A DNA stretch of 64,000 nt from Pseudomonas rhizophila (GTDB lineage: Bacteria > Pseudomonadota > Gammaproteobacteria > Pseudomonadales > Pseudomonadaceae), in NCBI RefSeq assembly GCF_003033885.1, contig NZ_CP024081.1, positions 4,998,499 to 5,062,498 of the forward strand. Direction: 5' to 3'. The notes beneath the pieces are model-generated. The model saw nothing but the letters and a program-made list of their open reading frames with translations, ran no database searches and was not told where the DNA came from. Below, in pieces: positions 8,205 to 17,157 of this stretch; within the stretch, counting starts at the first letter, position 1; every line of letters starts with the position of its first letter. Both the position numbers and the translations under genes were made by a program.

Positions 8205-10523
8205 TTAATTCATCCAGTCCTTGACCCAATCCATGACCGATTCGGCGGGGTTTGGAATGCCACAGGCTGCACCGGGTGGTGGTTCGCTGCCGCGAATATA
8301 CGGCATCTGCACCGCGCCCGGGCAACTGGCGTCGGAGCCTTGGCCGGTGCGCGAATCCACCCAGGCCTGAACGATATTGTCTGGTTGCGGCATGTCCAGC
8401 GGCAACGGATCGGCCTTGCGCATGAAACTGGTCCAGACCTGCAATGCACCGGTGGCGCCAGTGAACGGGGTCTTGCCATTGTCGTCACGGCCGAGCCAGA
8501 CCACTGCCAGCAGGTCCTGGCTGAAACCGGCAAACCAGCTGTCGCGCGAGTCGTTGCTGGTACCGGTCTTGCCCGCCAGGGTCAGGTTACGCGGTAGTAC
8601 GTTATAAACCGAACTGCCGGTGCCTTCACGCATGACCCGTTGCATGGCGCTCTGGATCAGATAAATGGACGCGGGATCAAAACGCTGTTGGATCTGGAAC
8701 GGATAGCGCTTGAGCGGCTCGCCGTCGGCGGTAAGCACGCTGCGAATGCCGCGCATCGGCGTGTTGAAGCCACCGTTGGCCAGTGTCTGGTACATGGCTG
8801 CCACTTCAATCGGCGTGAGGCCACCGGCTCCCAGCAGCATCGATGGGAATGCCGGGAATTCGCGACTGACACCCAGGCGGGCCAAGGTCTTGAGGACATT
8901 CGGCACGCCGATTTCAAGCCCGAGGCGAGCCGTCGACAGGTTGTAGGAATGCGCAAGCCCCTGGTACAGGAACACCGTACCGTGGGAGCGGCGATCATAA
9001 TTTTGCGGCTTCCACACCTGGCCGTCCGCGCCCTTGACCGAGAACGCCTCGTCGGACAGCCAACTGGTCAGGGTGTACTGGCTCGGTTTTTCCAGGGCGG
9101 TGAGGTAGACCGCCGGCTTGATCAGGGAGCCGATCGGGCGGACCGCATCGAGCGCCCGGTTGAAACCGGCAAAACTGGCCTGCCGACTGCCGATCATGGC
9201 CTGGACTTCGCCGGTTTCCGGGTTGGTCACCACCATCGCGGCTTCCACTTCATCAGAGCCCTTGCGCCCGGCCAGTCGCTTGAAGGTGTCATTGACCGAT
9301 GCTTCGGCCTTCATCTGCAGGATCGGGTCGAAACTGGTGAAGATCCGCAGGCCTTCTTCGGTCAAGTCTTCGTCGCGGTAGTCCTCACGCAGTTGACGCT
9401 TGACCAGGTCCATGAAACCAGGGAACGAGCTGTCTGCCAGACTGCCACGCTTGGTCACACCCAAAGGCATCTTCTTCGCCGCTTCGACTTGCTCGGCCGT
9501 TGCCACGCCTTGCTGTTGCAGTAAGTCGAGTACCAGATTGCGCCGCTCGAGGGCACGCTCCGGATTACGCCGCGGGTTGTAGGAGGACGGCCCTTTCACC
9601 ATCCCCACCAGCAATGCCACTTGATGCAGCTTGAGCTCGGACAGCGGCTGGCTGAAGAAGAACTGGCTGGCTAGGCCGAAACCGTGAACCGCCCGCTGTC
9701 CGTCCTGGCCGACAAAGACTTCGTTGAGATACGCCTCGAGAATCTCCCGCTTGTCGTAGTGCATCTCCAGCAACAGCGCCATCATGGCTTCGGTAAGCTT
9801 GCGGCTGAGGCTGCGCTCGTTGGTCAAATAGAAGTTCTTGACCAATTGCTGGGTCAGGGTACTGCCGCCCTGGCGCATACGGCCCGAGGAGGTGTTGACC
9901 CAGATGGCCCGGGCAATCGACTTGGGCGAGACGCCGAAGTGATGGTAGAAATCGCGGTCCTCGACAGCGATCAGCGTATCGAGCAGGAACGGCGGCACCT
10001 GGTCGATCTTGATCAGGATCCGGTCTTCAAGGTTCTTGGGGTACAGGCCACCGATCAGCAGCGGTTCAAGGCGCACCACTGACAGCTTCGCATTGTTGGC
10101 ACCGGTCAGCGCAGCCACGTAGTCGCCGGAGAAGCGCACTCGCACCGCCTGCGCCTGCTCCATGCCTTCATAAAATTGGAAACCGCGGGTATTGAGGTCG
10201 ACGGTATTGCCGTTGACGGACGCAGCACCCGGGCCATTGGCAACGCTTTCACGGCGATAGCCGAGGGCATCGAGCTCGGTCAGGAAATCGTCCCGACTCA
10301 GCTTTTGTCCGACGAACAGCTCCAGGGGCCTGGCGTAGACCTTGGCCGGGATGGTCCAGCGCTTGCCGGAGAACTTCTCCTGGACCACGGCATCGAGGTA
10401 GACCGCAAAGCCAGCGAGCACGACGAGGCCCACCAGGCTGAGTTTAAGGGCCCAGCCCAGCCAGGGCCGCAAGCGACTGGCGGGTGGTTTCTTGGGGGTA
10501 CGGGGGGATCGGGTACGAGTCAT
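8205..10523 (-). CDS. mrcB: Penicillin-binding protein 1B (bifunctional peptidoglycan synthase)
   Basis: This 772-residue class A PBP polymerises lipid II and cross-links the peptides. It has a basic cytoplasmic tail, one membrane helix (~27-47), a UB2H-type regulatory region, then a GT51 glycosyltransferase with catalytic Glu188 ('AVEDRDFYHHFG') and the 'GRMRQGGSTLTQQLVKNFYL' motif. The transpeptidase has Ser466 in SLIK, SYN ('HSYNLSTARLG') and KTGTS. It heads an operon with a TPR lipoprotein and YqcC, and is divergent from the kinase-like gene at 10651. Confidence 0.97.
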   Translation of the reverse strand: MTRTRSPRTPKKPPASRLRPWLGWALKLSLVGLVVLAGFAVYLDAVVQEKFSGKRWTIPAKVYARPLELFVGQKLSRDDFLTELDALGYRRESVANGPGAASVNGNTVDLNTRGFQFYEGMEQAQAVRVRFSGDYVAALTGANNAKLSVVRLEPLLIGGLYPKNLEDRILIKIDQVPPFLLDTLIAVEDRDFYHHFGVSPKSIARAIWVNTSSGRMRQGGSTLTQQLVKNFYLTNERSLSRKLTEAMMALLLEMHYDKREILEAYLNEVFVGQDGQRAVHGFGLASQFFFSQPLSELKLHQVALLVGMVKGPSSYNPRRNPERALERRNLVLDLLQQQGVATAEQVEAAKKMPLGVTKRGSLADSSFPGFMDLVKRQLREDYRDEDLTEEGLRIFTSFDPILQMKAEASVNDTFKRLAGRKGSDEVEAAMVVTNPETGEVQAMIGSRQASFAGFNRALDAVRPIGSLIKPAVYLTALEKPSQYTLTSWLSDEAFSVKGADGQVWKPQNYDRRSHGTVFLYQGLAHSYNLSTARLGLEIGVPNVLKTLARLGVSREFPAFPSMLLGAGGLTPIEVAAMYQTLANGGFNTPMRGIRSVLTADGEPLKRYPFQIQQRFDPASIYLIQSAMQRVMREGTGSSVYNVLPRNLTLAGKTGTSNDSRDSWFAGFSQDLLAVVWLGRDDNGKTPFTGATGALQVWTSFMRKADPLPLDMPQPDNIVQAWVDSRTGQGSDASCPGAVQMPYIRGSEPPPGAACGIPNPAESVMDWVKDWMN

Positions 10524-10650
10524 GGCGGCGGATTATACGCACTTTGCCGCGGTTCAACATGACCACACAACGGCCCCCTCCTGTTTGCGTTAACGCGGCT
10601 TGCCGCCATAATGACGGCCTTGAATTTTCCCAGTCTCTGAAGGATCGCCC

Positions 10651-12207
10651 GTGAGCCAGTCCCTGATCGCTGCCCTGCAAAACCCGGCCCTCTATCCGCA
10701 TCCCGTCGAAGGGTTCCAGGTCATCGAGACCCACATTTCCTGGGTATTGCTCACCGGGCCGTATGCCTACAAATTCAAAAAACCGGTCAATTTCGGCTTC
10801 CTTGATTTCACCAGCCTCGAGGCACGCAAGCATTTCTGCGGGGAAGAACTGCGCTTGAACCAGCGCCTGACCCAGGATTTGTACCTGGAAGTCATGCCGA
10901 TTACCGGCACCCCGCAAGTGCCGCAACTGGGTGGCGAAAGTCCGGCCATCGAATACGCCCTGAAGATGCGTCAGTTTCCCCAGAGCCAACTGCTCAGCAC
11001 GCTCCAGGCCAACGGCGAACTGACCACCGCGCACGTTGACGAAATGGCCGCGCAGATCGCCCGCTTCCATCTCTCTACGCCCACCGTGCCTGCCGAAAAC
11101 GCCGCCGGCACCCCCGACAGCGTTATGGCACCGGTGCGGCAGAACTTCGAACAGATTCGTCCGTTCCTCAGTGACAAGGCTGACCTGTTGCAGCTCGAAG
11201 CCCTGCAAGCCTGGGCCGAAAGCAGCTTCGAACGCCTCAAACCGCTGTTCACTCAACGCAAGACTGAAGGTTTCATCCGCGAATGCCACGGTGACATCCA
11301 CTTGGGCAATGCCACGGTGATCGATGGCAAGGTAGTGATTTTCGACTGCATCGAGTTCAACGAGCCGTTCCGCTTCACCGATGTCTATGCCGACACTGCA
11401 TTCCTGGCGATGGACCTGGAAGACCGCGGCCTCAAGTCGCTGGCGCGACGTTTCGTCAGCCAATACCTGGAGCTGACCGGCGACTATCAAGGCCTGGAGC
11501 TGCTGAACTTCTACAAAGCCTACCGCGCCCTGGTCCGCGCCAAGGTCGCGCTGTTCAGCATGCCGACCGAAGCCGACCCGGTGCAGCGCGCCACAACCCT
11601 GCGCCAATACCGCAACTACGCGAACCTGGCCGAAAGCTACAGCACCATTCCCTCGCGCTTTCTGGCCATCACCCACGGCGTTTCGGCCGTTGGCAAAAGC
11701 CATGTCGCGATGCGCCTGGTGGAAGCCCTGGGCGCCATTCGCTTGCGCTCGGACGTTGAGCGCAAGCGTCTGTTTGGTGAGCAGCAAGTGCCCAATGATC
11801 CACAAGCCGGCATCTATAGCAGCGGCGCCAGCGACGCCACTTATGCCCGCTTGCATGAAATCGCCAGTGTCATCCTGCATGCCGGCTTCCCAGCAGTGAT
11901 CGACGCCACGTACCTCAAACACGATCAGCGCGATGCTGCGGCGAAAGTTGCCGAGGCCACGGGCGCTCCGTTCCTGATCCTCGATTGCAATGCGCCACAA
12001 GCGGTTATCGAGAGCAGGCTGGCGCAGCGTCAGGCCGATCAGACAGATCCGTCCGACGCAAATCTGGCCGTTATCGCCGCCCAACAGGCCAGCCGCGAAG
12101 CACTCACCCCTGCGGAAATCCTGTGCAGCAAACGGGTCCAGACCAATGAAAGCGGCACGCTCGACATCGTGGTCGCGCAGATTCGTCAACGCTTGCCAGG
12201 CCTGTAA
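10651..12207 (+). CDS. Bifunctional aminoglycoside-phosphotransferase-like / P-loop kinase protein
   Basis: This 518-residue protein fuses an APT-type kinase domain to a P-loop NTPase. The APT half has the catalytic-loop motif 'ECHGDIHLGNATVIDGKVVIFDCIEF', with the metal-binding Asp in the second part. The second half starts with Walker A GVSAVGKS (~346-353) and resembles small-molecule or gluconate-kinase-type P-loop proteins. The architecture is widespread in Proteobacteria; substrate unknown, and there is no evidence for antibiotic resistance. The start is GTG with AGGATCGCCC upstream. Confidence 0.8.
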   Translation: MSQSLIAALQNPALYPHPVEGFQVIETHISWVLLTGPYAYKFKKPVNFGFLDFTSLEARKHFCGEELRLNQRLTQDLYLEVMPITGTPQVPQLGGESPAIEYALKMRQFPQSQLLSTLQANGELTTAHVDEMAAQIARFHLSTPTVPAENAAGTPDSVMAPVRQNFEQIRPFLSDKADLLQLEALQAWAESSFERLKPLFTQRKTEGFIRECHGDIHLGNATVIDGKVVIFDCIEFNEPFRFTDVYADTAFLAMDLEDRGLKSLARRFVSQYLELTGDYQGLELLNFYKAYRALVRAKVALFSMPTEADPVQRATTLRQYRNYANLAESYSTIPSRFLAITHGVSAVGKSHVAMRLVEALGAIRLRSDVERKRLFGEQQVPNDPQAGIYSSGASDATYARLHEIASVILHAGFPAVIDATYLKHDQRDAAAKVAEATGAPFLILDCNAPQAVIESRLAQRQADQTDPSDANLAVIAAQQASREALTPAEILCSKRVQTNESGTLDIVVAQIRQRLPGL

Positions 12208-12298
12208 AAAACTATTTCGGCCGTGGAGTCTGCCCACCCTTCACGGCCGCCAAACAGTGGCACTATACTGGCGTCATAAAACCAACAGGTGATATGAA

Positions 12299-12640
12299 AT
12301 GAGCCTACCCAAGCTTCTCAGTACCCCGCTTTATGCTTTGCTGCGCGAAGACGACATTGCCGGTTTCAACAACGAACGGCCACAAGGCCCGGTTGATATG
12401 CGTGGCGGCGATTTTCGCGGTCTGGATCTGCGAGAGCTCAATGCCGACGACGTGGATTTCACCGACGCTTACTTCCGCTCCGCGGATTTGCGCGGCATCG
12501 ATTTTCGCAAGTCGTCCCTGGAAGGTGCCAGCCTGGCCCATGCGCAAATATCGGGCGCCTATTTCCCGGCAGAACTGTCTGCCGACGAAATTCTGATGTC
12601 GATGAACTTTGGCACCCGGCTGCGCTACCGCACCCGCTGA
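12299..12640 (+). CDS. Pentapeptide-repeat protein
   Basis: This 113-residue protein has a central run of pentapeptide repeats (A(D/N)LXX type): 'DMRGGDFRGLDLRELNADDV', then 'FTDAYFRSADLRGIDF' and 'SSLEGASLAHAQ'. The repeats would form a short right-handed quadrilateral beta helix. No signal peptide is seen. Some family members mimic DNA and bind gyrase, but this one is short and its role is unknown. It stands alone between the kinase-like gene and the TfoX-C gene. Confidence 0.8.
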   Translation: MSLPKLLSTPLYALLREDDIAGFNNERPQGPVDMRGGDFRGLDLRELNADDVDFTDAYFRSADLRGIDFRKSSLEGASLAHAQISGAYFPAELSADEILMSMNFGTRLRYRTR

Positions 12641-12849
12641 ATCGGGCCGAATCTGCCGTCAACCCAATTGATCTCCAGCGCCCCCGCCTGCGCTGGACGC
12701 TGCATCTTGCCGCGCGCCCCCACCTATCGTGCGTAATGCATTAGAAGCTTTTGCTTCAAATCCCACCAAAGAATCACGTTTTTCCTACTGACCGCTACAC
12801 TCCTGAGAAGCTTGCCCACTGCACCAGTCGGCCGTCGCAAGGAGGTTCG

Positions 12850-13122
12850 ATGAATGATGAACTGCAACACCTGAAGAACCTGGGCAAGACATCAGCCCAG
12901 TGGCTGCATGCCGTGGGCATCCACAGCGCCTCGGATCTGCGTCGCCTCGGAGCGGTTGATGCCTATCGCGCAGTACGCACTCGCGGGTTCCGGGCTTCGA
13001 AGGTGTTGCTCTATGCCATTGAGGGCGCATTGATGGATGTGCACTGGAATGACATCCCCGCCGAACGCAAGGAAGCCTTGAACAAACAATTGGACGCCGT
13101 TTCGACGCGCCACAAAGCCTGA
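12850..13122 (+). CDS. TfoX/Sxy C-terminal domain protein
   Basis: This 90-residue protein corresponds to the C-terminal TfoX domain alone: 'LKNLGKTSAQWLHAVGIHSASDLRRLGAVDAYRAVRTRG', a helix-hairpin-helix-like fold. The N-terminal domain of full-length Sxy/TfoX competence regulators is missing, which is common for Pseudomonas stand-alone versions. I choose ATG at 12850 because GGAGG lies at 12841-12845; the frame is open upstream to 12751. There is no sign that it controls competence here. Confidence 0.82.
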   Translation: MNDELQHLKNLGKTSAQWLHAVGIHSASDLRRLGAVDAYRAVRTRGFRASKVLLYAIEGALMDVHWNDIPAERKEALNKQLDAVSTRHKA

Positions 13123-13192
13123 CCATTCTCCTTGTTTGTCGCCACACGGCCTTCGCTTTGAAAGTTATTTAGGCAAATCCCAAAAACAACGT

Positions 13193-13220
13193 TTGACATG
13201 GTAATGAGAATCGCTATGAT
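13193..13220 (+). promoter_or_regulatory. prrF promoter with Fur box
   Basis: TTGACA (13193-13198), a 16-bp spacer and TATGAT (13215-13220) form a strong sigma70 promoter. A Fur box (13200-13218, GGTAATGAGAATCGCTATG) matches 14 of 19 positions of the GATAATGATAATCATTATC consensus and covers the spacer and -10. Repression by Fur-Fe(II) and induction on iron starvation are expected. Confidence 0.85.
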
Positions 13221-13225
13221 TAGCG

Positions 13226-13338
13226 CATCCGGTCGCGAGACTGGTCGATATTTGAAAAGCCCTTGGTTCGGACTCTCAGATATCTCCTCATCAGGCTAAT
13301 CACGGTTATTTGACCCGACTTTTGTCGGGTCTTTTTTT
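13226..13338 (+). ncRNA. prrF: PrrF iron-responsive small RNA
   Basis: This RNA of about 113 nt is recognised by three things: the Fur-controlled promoter, the conserved segment CTCCTCATCAGGCTAATCA near its 3' end, and a strong terminator (GACCCGAC-TTTT-GTCGGGTC then T7, 13312-13338). PrrF is the Pseudomonas functional analogue of RyhB: under iron starvation it pairs with mRNAs for iron-rich proteins and lowers them with Hfq. In P. aeruginosa two tandem copies sit beside phuW; here there is one copy in the equivalent place. Its 3' end overlaps, antisense, the 3' end of phuW. Confidence 0.88.
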
Positions 13339-14193
13339 GTCTGGAGGAAATGCGCTGTGTTCACGCATCTGCGCGCAGTAATCCTGAGGGGGAGTGGCCT
13401 TGGTGTACCACACGTAATCTGCCATGACCGATGTCATCTCGCTGCCCTCCTCGGCCAGCATCAGGACGATCGGCGCCTCACTGGCCCCCAAGTCCAGCAC
13501 ATGCAGCGGCACCCCGACGTCTTTTCGTCCATGCCAGGCACCGGCGAACAACAACGCAGGTAATGGCGCAGCCAGCAGACGTTCGGCCATGCGTCGGTCA
13601 CGTTGTTGCTGGACAGCCAGCATCGCCGGCATCTGAGATTCGGGCAGCAGGCCGCAATGGGATTGGCGAATCTGCTCCAGCAACTGATCCTTCACACTTG
13701 CCGCATTCGCACGGGCGCCTCGCAAGTCCGGCGCCTGCCGGTAGACGCGCTGGATCTCGGCGGCGTCCAGATTGGCGGCCAACAACGGATAGCGTTGCGT
13801 CAGGGCAAACTCCACGACCGGACCATACAGGCTCCAGTCCCATCCCGGCGACCAATCCAGGGCACCGGGAAGATCAGTTGGCAAGGCAGGTAACTGGCGG
13901 ACCGCATCAACGCGAGGCTGCTGGTGGGGTGTCAGCATTTCCAGCAGGAGGCTGCCCTGGGCCCGTTGCGCGGCCAGGGCCTGAAGCAGCCATAGCTGCA
14001 GCGCGTGGTGATCCGGATTGTCGTGCTGCTCGCCGACCACCACTCGCGGCGCCCGTGCCAGACGCTCGATCAACGCTTGAGGCGTGATGGCCCGGCCACT
14101 GTGCAAATCAAGGATCTGCCCGTCGACCGGGGGCGGCGCAGTGCTCTGACAGGCCGTCAGCACACTCAATGCCAGAATCAGGATCAGGCGCAC
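13306..14193 (-). CDS. phuW: PhuW-like ChaN-family iron-regulated lipoprotein
   Basis: This 295-residue predicted lipoprotein (lipobox LTAC, Cys15) has a ChaN/PF04187 haem-binding-type domain ('VVVGEQHDNPDHHALQLWLL', 'LLLEMLTPHQQPRVD'). It ends the haem transporter operon phuT-phuU-phuV-phuW. I choose GTG at 14193 because GAGG lies 8 bp upstream; a TTG at 14211 also reads in frame but has no such site. The last ten or so codons lie antisense to the prrF terminator, so its C-terminal tail is basic and probably not conserved. ChaN proteins bind haem; the exact role is unproven. Confidence 0.82.
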   Translation of the reverse strand: MRLILILALSVLTACQSTAPPPVDGQILDLHSGRAITPQALIERLARAPRVVVGEQHDNPDHHALQLWLLQALAAQRAQGSLLLEMLTPHQQPRVDAVRQLPALPTDLPGALDWSPGWDWSLYGPVVEFALTQRYPLLAANLDAAEIQRVYRQAPDLRGARANAASVKDQLLEQIRQSHCGLLPESQMPAMLAVQQQRDRRMAERLLAAPLPALLFAGAWHGRKDVGVPLHVLDLGASEAPIVLMLAEEGSEMTSVMADYVWYTKATPPQDYCAQMREHSAFPPDKKRPDKSRVK

Positions 14194-14214
14194 GTCTACA
14201 TCCTCAGGCAACCC

Positions 14215-14982
14215 TCAGCGGGCGATGATCAATGGATGTCCGCGCTCCGGATGGGGTTGCACCAGCACTTCCAGGCCAAACACTGCTTTGAGCGGTTCCG
14301 GGCGCAGCACTTGTTGCGGCGTGTCCAGGGCCACCGGCCGGCCGGACGCGAGCAACAACAGGCGATCACAATAACGCGCTGCCAGGTTCAGGTCATGCAG
14401 GATCACCAATACGGCCGCGCCGCGATCGGCAAACTCACGCACCGCTTGCAGGATGGTGTGCTGGTGGAGTGGATCGAGCATCGAGGTCGGTTCGTCGAGC
14501 AGCAGGGTCTGCCCCGCTTCCCCTGGCCACAACTGTGCCAAGACCCGCGCCAGGTGCACCCGCTGACGCTCGCCTCCCGACAGCGCCAGGTAACTGCGAC
14601 CGTGCAGATGCGCCGCGTCTGCAGCGTGCAACGCCAAGGCAACGATTTGCTCGTCACGCACTCGACCACACTGATGAGGCAGGCGCCCCATGCCGACTAC
14701 TTCCTCGACTCGGAAAGCAAAATCCAGGGTCGATGATTGCGGCAATACCGCCAGGCGGCGGGCACGCTCGGCGCCGTCCCACAGGGACAAAGGCCGATCA
14801 TCGAGCCAGACCTGTCCCTGCGCAGGAGGCAATTGACCGCACAGCCCCGCCAGCAAAGTACTTTTACCTGCACCGTTGGGCCCGAGCACGCCCAGCACCT
14901 GGCCGGGATGCAGCTCAAGATTGACATCAGCCAACACGGCCTCGCGACCCCGCTGGATGTGCAGATTCTGCGCTCGTAACAT
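14215..14982 (-). CDS. phuV: Haem ABC transporter ATP-binding protein
   Basis: This 255-residue ABC ATPase of the HmuV family powers haem import across the inner membrane. It shows Walker [10 protein letters not shown], signature LSGGERQRV, Walker B 'LLLDEP' and the switch His ('VILHDL'). I use the ATG at 14982, which overlaps the phuU stop (ATGA); the frame is open to 15252 but that would overlap phuU heavily. It is third in phuTUVW. Confidence 0.94.
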   Translation of the reverse strand: MLRAQNLHIQRGREAVLADVNLELHPGQVLGVLGPNGAGKSTLLAGLCGQLPPAQGQVWLDDRPLSLWDGAERARRLAVLPQSSTLDFAFRVEEVVGMGRLPHQCGRVRDEQIVALALHAADAAHLHGRSYLALSGGERQRVHLARVLAQLWPGEAGQTLLLDEPTSMLDPLHQHTILQAVREFADRGAAVLVILHDLNLAARYCDRLLLLASGRPVALDTPQQVLRPEPLKAVFGLEVLVQPHPERGHPLIIAR

Positions 14983-16019
14983 CAGGCGCGTCCTCGCAGC
15001 AATAAATAGAGGAAGAACGGCGCCCCGATGAATGCCGTGACGATGCCGATCGGCAGTTCCGCCGGAGCCAGCGCCAGACGCGCCACCAGATCGGCGAACA
15101 GCAGCAGGCTCGCCCCCGCCAGCACCGAAGCCGGCAACAGAACGCGATGATCGGGGCCGGCCATCAACCGTACCAAATGCGGCACTACCAGCCCGACAAA
15201 GCCGATCATGCCCGCCGCCGCCACTGCCGCGCCAACCCCCAGGGCCGTGCAAAACACCAGTTCACGCTTGAGCCCTTCGACATCAACGCCCAAATGGGCG
15301 GCTTCGGATTCACCCAGCAACAGAGCATTGAGTGCCCGGGCCCGTCGTGGCAGCCACAGTGCTACGCCAACGCTGACCAGCAACAGCGGCCACAACCGCG
15401 CATAGCTGGCACCATTCAGGCTCCCCAGGTTCCAGAACGTCAAGGTGCGCAGGGTCGCGTCGTCCGCCAGGTAAGTGAACAAGCCCACCGCCGAGCCGGA
15501 CAGCGCGGTCAGGGCGATACCGGCCAGGAGCATGGTCGCGACATGGGTCTGGCCGTTGCGCCGACCGAGGCGATAAACCAATGCCGTAACCCCAAGCCCG
15601 CCGAGGAACGCACACAACGACAACACATAGGGGCCGAACGCTTCGGGCAAGCCACCCAGCGCCGAGCCGCCAACAATGGCGAACGCCGCGCCCAGCGCCG
15701 CACCGCTGGACACCCCGACCAGCCCCGGGTCGGCCAACGGGTTGCGGAACAGCCCCTGCATCGCCACCCCCGATAATGCCAATACCCCGCCCACCGCCAG
15801 CCCCAGCAGGGTGCGTGGCAGACGGATCTGACCGAGGATCAGTTCGGCCTGCTCCAGACCTTCGGCGGCCACTGGCAAGCCCATCAAGCGCAACGCGGCG
15901 CGCAAGGTATCGAACAGCGGCAAACTCACCGGCCCCAGGGCCAGGGACAGCCAGATCGCCAGCAGACACAACAGGCCCAGGCCAATAAACAAGGTGCGCG
16001 GTTTGACCAGAGGGGTCAT
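14982..16019 (-). CDS. phuU: Haem ABC transporter permease (FecCD family)
   Basis: This 345-residue inner-membrane permease of the BtuC/FecCD family has about ten hydrophobic segments and conserved motifs '[24 protein letters not shown]', '[19 protein letters not shown]' and '[12 protein letters not shown]', the last being the loop that contacts the ATPase. It receives haem from PhuT. Both ends overlap neighbours: its ATG overlaps the phuT stop and its stop overlaps the phuV start, indicating tight translational coupling. Confidence 0.94.
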   Translation of the reverse strand: MTPLVKPRTLFIGLGLLCLLAIWLSLALGPVSLPLFDTLRAALRLMGLPVAAEGLEQAELILGQIRLPRTLLGLAVGGVLALSGVAMQGLFRNPLADPGLVGVSSGAALGAAFAIVGGSALGGLPEAFGPYVLSLCAFLGGLGVTALVYRLGRRNGQTHVATMLLAGIALTALSGSAVGLFTYLADDATLRTLTFWNLGSLNGASYARLWPLLLVSVGVALWLPRRARALNALLLGESEAAHLGVDVEGLKRELVFCTALGVGAAVAAAGMIGFVGLVVPHLVRLMAGPDHRVLLPASVLAGASLLLFADLVARLALAPAELPIGIVTAFIGAPFFLYLLLRGRA

Positions 16020-16894
16020 GGTGCCTTGGCCGGTTCGGTCGGGTAAAAACCGGCCGTCAGCTTCACCAGACTTTGCGGTAACCGGGGGCCTAGCCCGCCG
16101 ACCAACAGTGTCGGGTCAAGCTCGATAACGCGCCCGGCCCTGGCGGCACGGGTGGAGGAAAGAATCGGATTTTCCCTGAACAACGCCGCACGCGCTTCTT
16201 CGCCACTCAACGCGCGATCGGCGAACACCAGTACTTCGGGATTCAGGCTGGCCAGGCTCTCCACCGAAAATGCCTTGTAACCATGGTGTGTCGCCAAGTT
16301 GTGACCGCCGGCCTGCTGCACCAGCCAATCGGCGGAGGTGCCCAGGCCTGCGACCATCGGCTTGCCGCCGGAGCTTGCGACCAACAGCAACACGCCGGGG
16401 GCCTGTTGCTCAAGCTGGATTTTACTCACTCGAGCTTTCTGTTGGCTGAGCTGCTGTTGATAACTGTCGAACAACTGCGCGGCTTTGGCCTCGGCGCCCA
16501 GCAGTTGACCCAGGTGCCGCAGATTGCCCTGAAGGGTCGACAGGTCGGGCGTGGCCGAGAACAGTTCAACCTGTACCCCGGCGCTGCGGATCTGCGACAG
16601 CACCGGTGGCGGCCCCATTTCTTCGGTGCCTACGAGGATCTGCGGACGCAGGCTCAATACCCCCTCGGCCGAAAGTTGTCGCTGATAACCGATGCTGGGT
16701 AAATCCCGCAAGGCTTCGGGATGCTGGCTGGTGGTGTCCACGCCCACCAGTTTCGACTCACCGCCCAGCGCGCTGACCCATTCGGACACTGCCCCGCCGG
16801 CACTGACCCAGCGCTGCGGCAGTTCAGCCGCCACCAAGCCCTGGCTGGCCAACATGACAACACAGAGCGTGACAACACGGATATTCAGGCGCAT
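16016..16894 (-). CDS. phuT: Periplasmic haem-binding protein of the PhuTUV transporter
   Basis: This 292-residue protein has a Sec signal peptide (residues 1-23, ending VAA) and the cluster A-2/HmuT fold. Characteristic segments are 'RWVSAGGAVSEWVSALG', 'LVGTEEMGPPPVLSQIRSAG' and 'HNLATHHGYKAFSVESLASL'. It carries haem through the periplasm to PhuU. It is the first gene of phuTUVW and follows a Fur-box promoter. The haem receptor gene phuR and cytoplasmic haem carrier phuS, adjacent in P. aeruginosa, are not in this window. Confidence 0.92.
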   Translation of the reverse strand: MRLNIRVVTLCVVMLASQGLVAAELPQRWVSAGGAVSEWVSALGGESKLVGVDTTSQHPEALRDLPSIGYQRQLSAEGVLSLRPQILVGTEEMGPPPVLSQIRSAGVQVELFSATPDLSTLQGNLRHLGQLLGAEAKAAQLFDSYQQQLSQQKARVSKIQLEQQAPGVLLLVASSGGKPMVAGLGTSADWLVQQAGGHNLATHHGYKAFSVESLASLNPEVLVFADRALSGEEARAALFRENPILSSTRAARAGRVIELDPTLLVGGLGPRLPQSLVKLTAGFYPTEPAKAP

Positions 16895-16982
16895 CGGGCA
16901 GCTTCCTCGAAGAAATGTTCACAGGGCCGGGCATGAACCCCGCAGGCAAAGTATCCTCAGCCCCCTGCGAAGGAGGCGCCAT

Positions 16983-17010
16983 TTGATAATTGTTTTCATT
17001 TGGACGTCAA
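16983..17010 (-). promoter_or_regulatory. phuT promoter with Fur box
   Basis: The minus strand reads TTGACG (17005-17010), a 16-bp spacer and TATCAA (16983-16988). A 7-1-7 Fur motif TGATAAT-T-GTTTTCA (16984-16998) overlaps the -10 and spacer and matches 12 of 14 positions of TGATAATnATTATCA. The haem operon should therefore be iron-repressed together with prrF. Confidence 0.78.
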
Positions 17011-17035
17011 GCACGAACCTTTGGGGGGTTGCCTC

Positions 17036-17124
17036 TGTGGGAGCGAGCCTGCTCGCGATTAGCGGTGTGTCGACCCATTGCTGCTGGCTGATCGACCGCT
17101 ATCGCGAGCAGGCTCGCTCCCACA
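17036..17124. repeat. REPIN: two inverted REP hairpins
   Basis: GTGGGAGCGAGCCTGCTCGCGA and its reverse complement flank about 45 bp. This is the standard Pseudomonas REP doublet (REPIN), placed between phuT and the Rieske gene. Near-identical doublets occur at 20212, 28512, 30584, 33196 and 62489. Confidence 0.92.
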
Positions 17125-17157
17125 TAAACTCGCCCACTCATAACCATAGAGACCCAC

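Noticed and set aside
10651..12207. Aminoglycoside resistance gene
   Set aside because: The APT-type fold is only the superfamily; fusion to a P-loop kinase and chromosomal context point to housekeeping function.
10444..12237. 597-codon open frame on the minus strand opposite the APT/P-loop kinase
   Set aside because: The plus-strand protein has clear catalytic motifs; this one has none and would overlap the start of mrcB.
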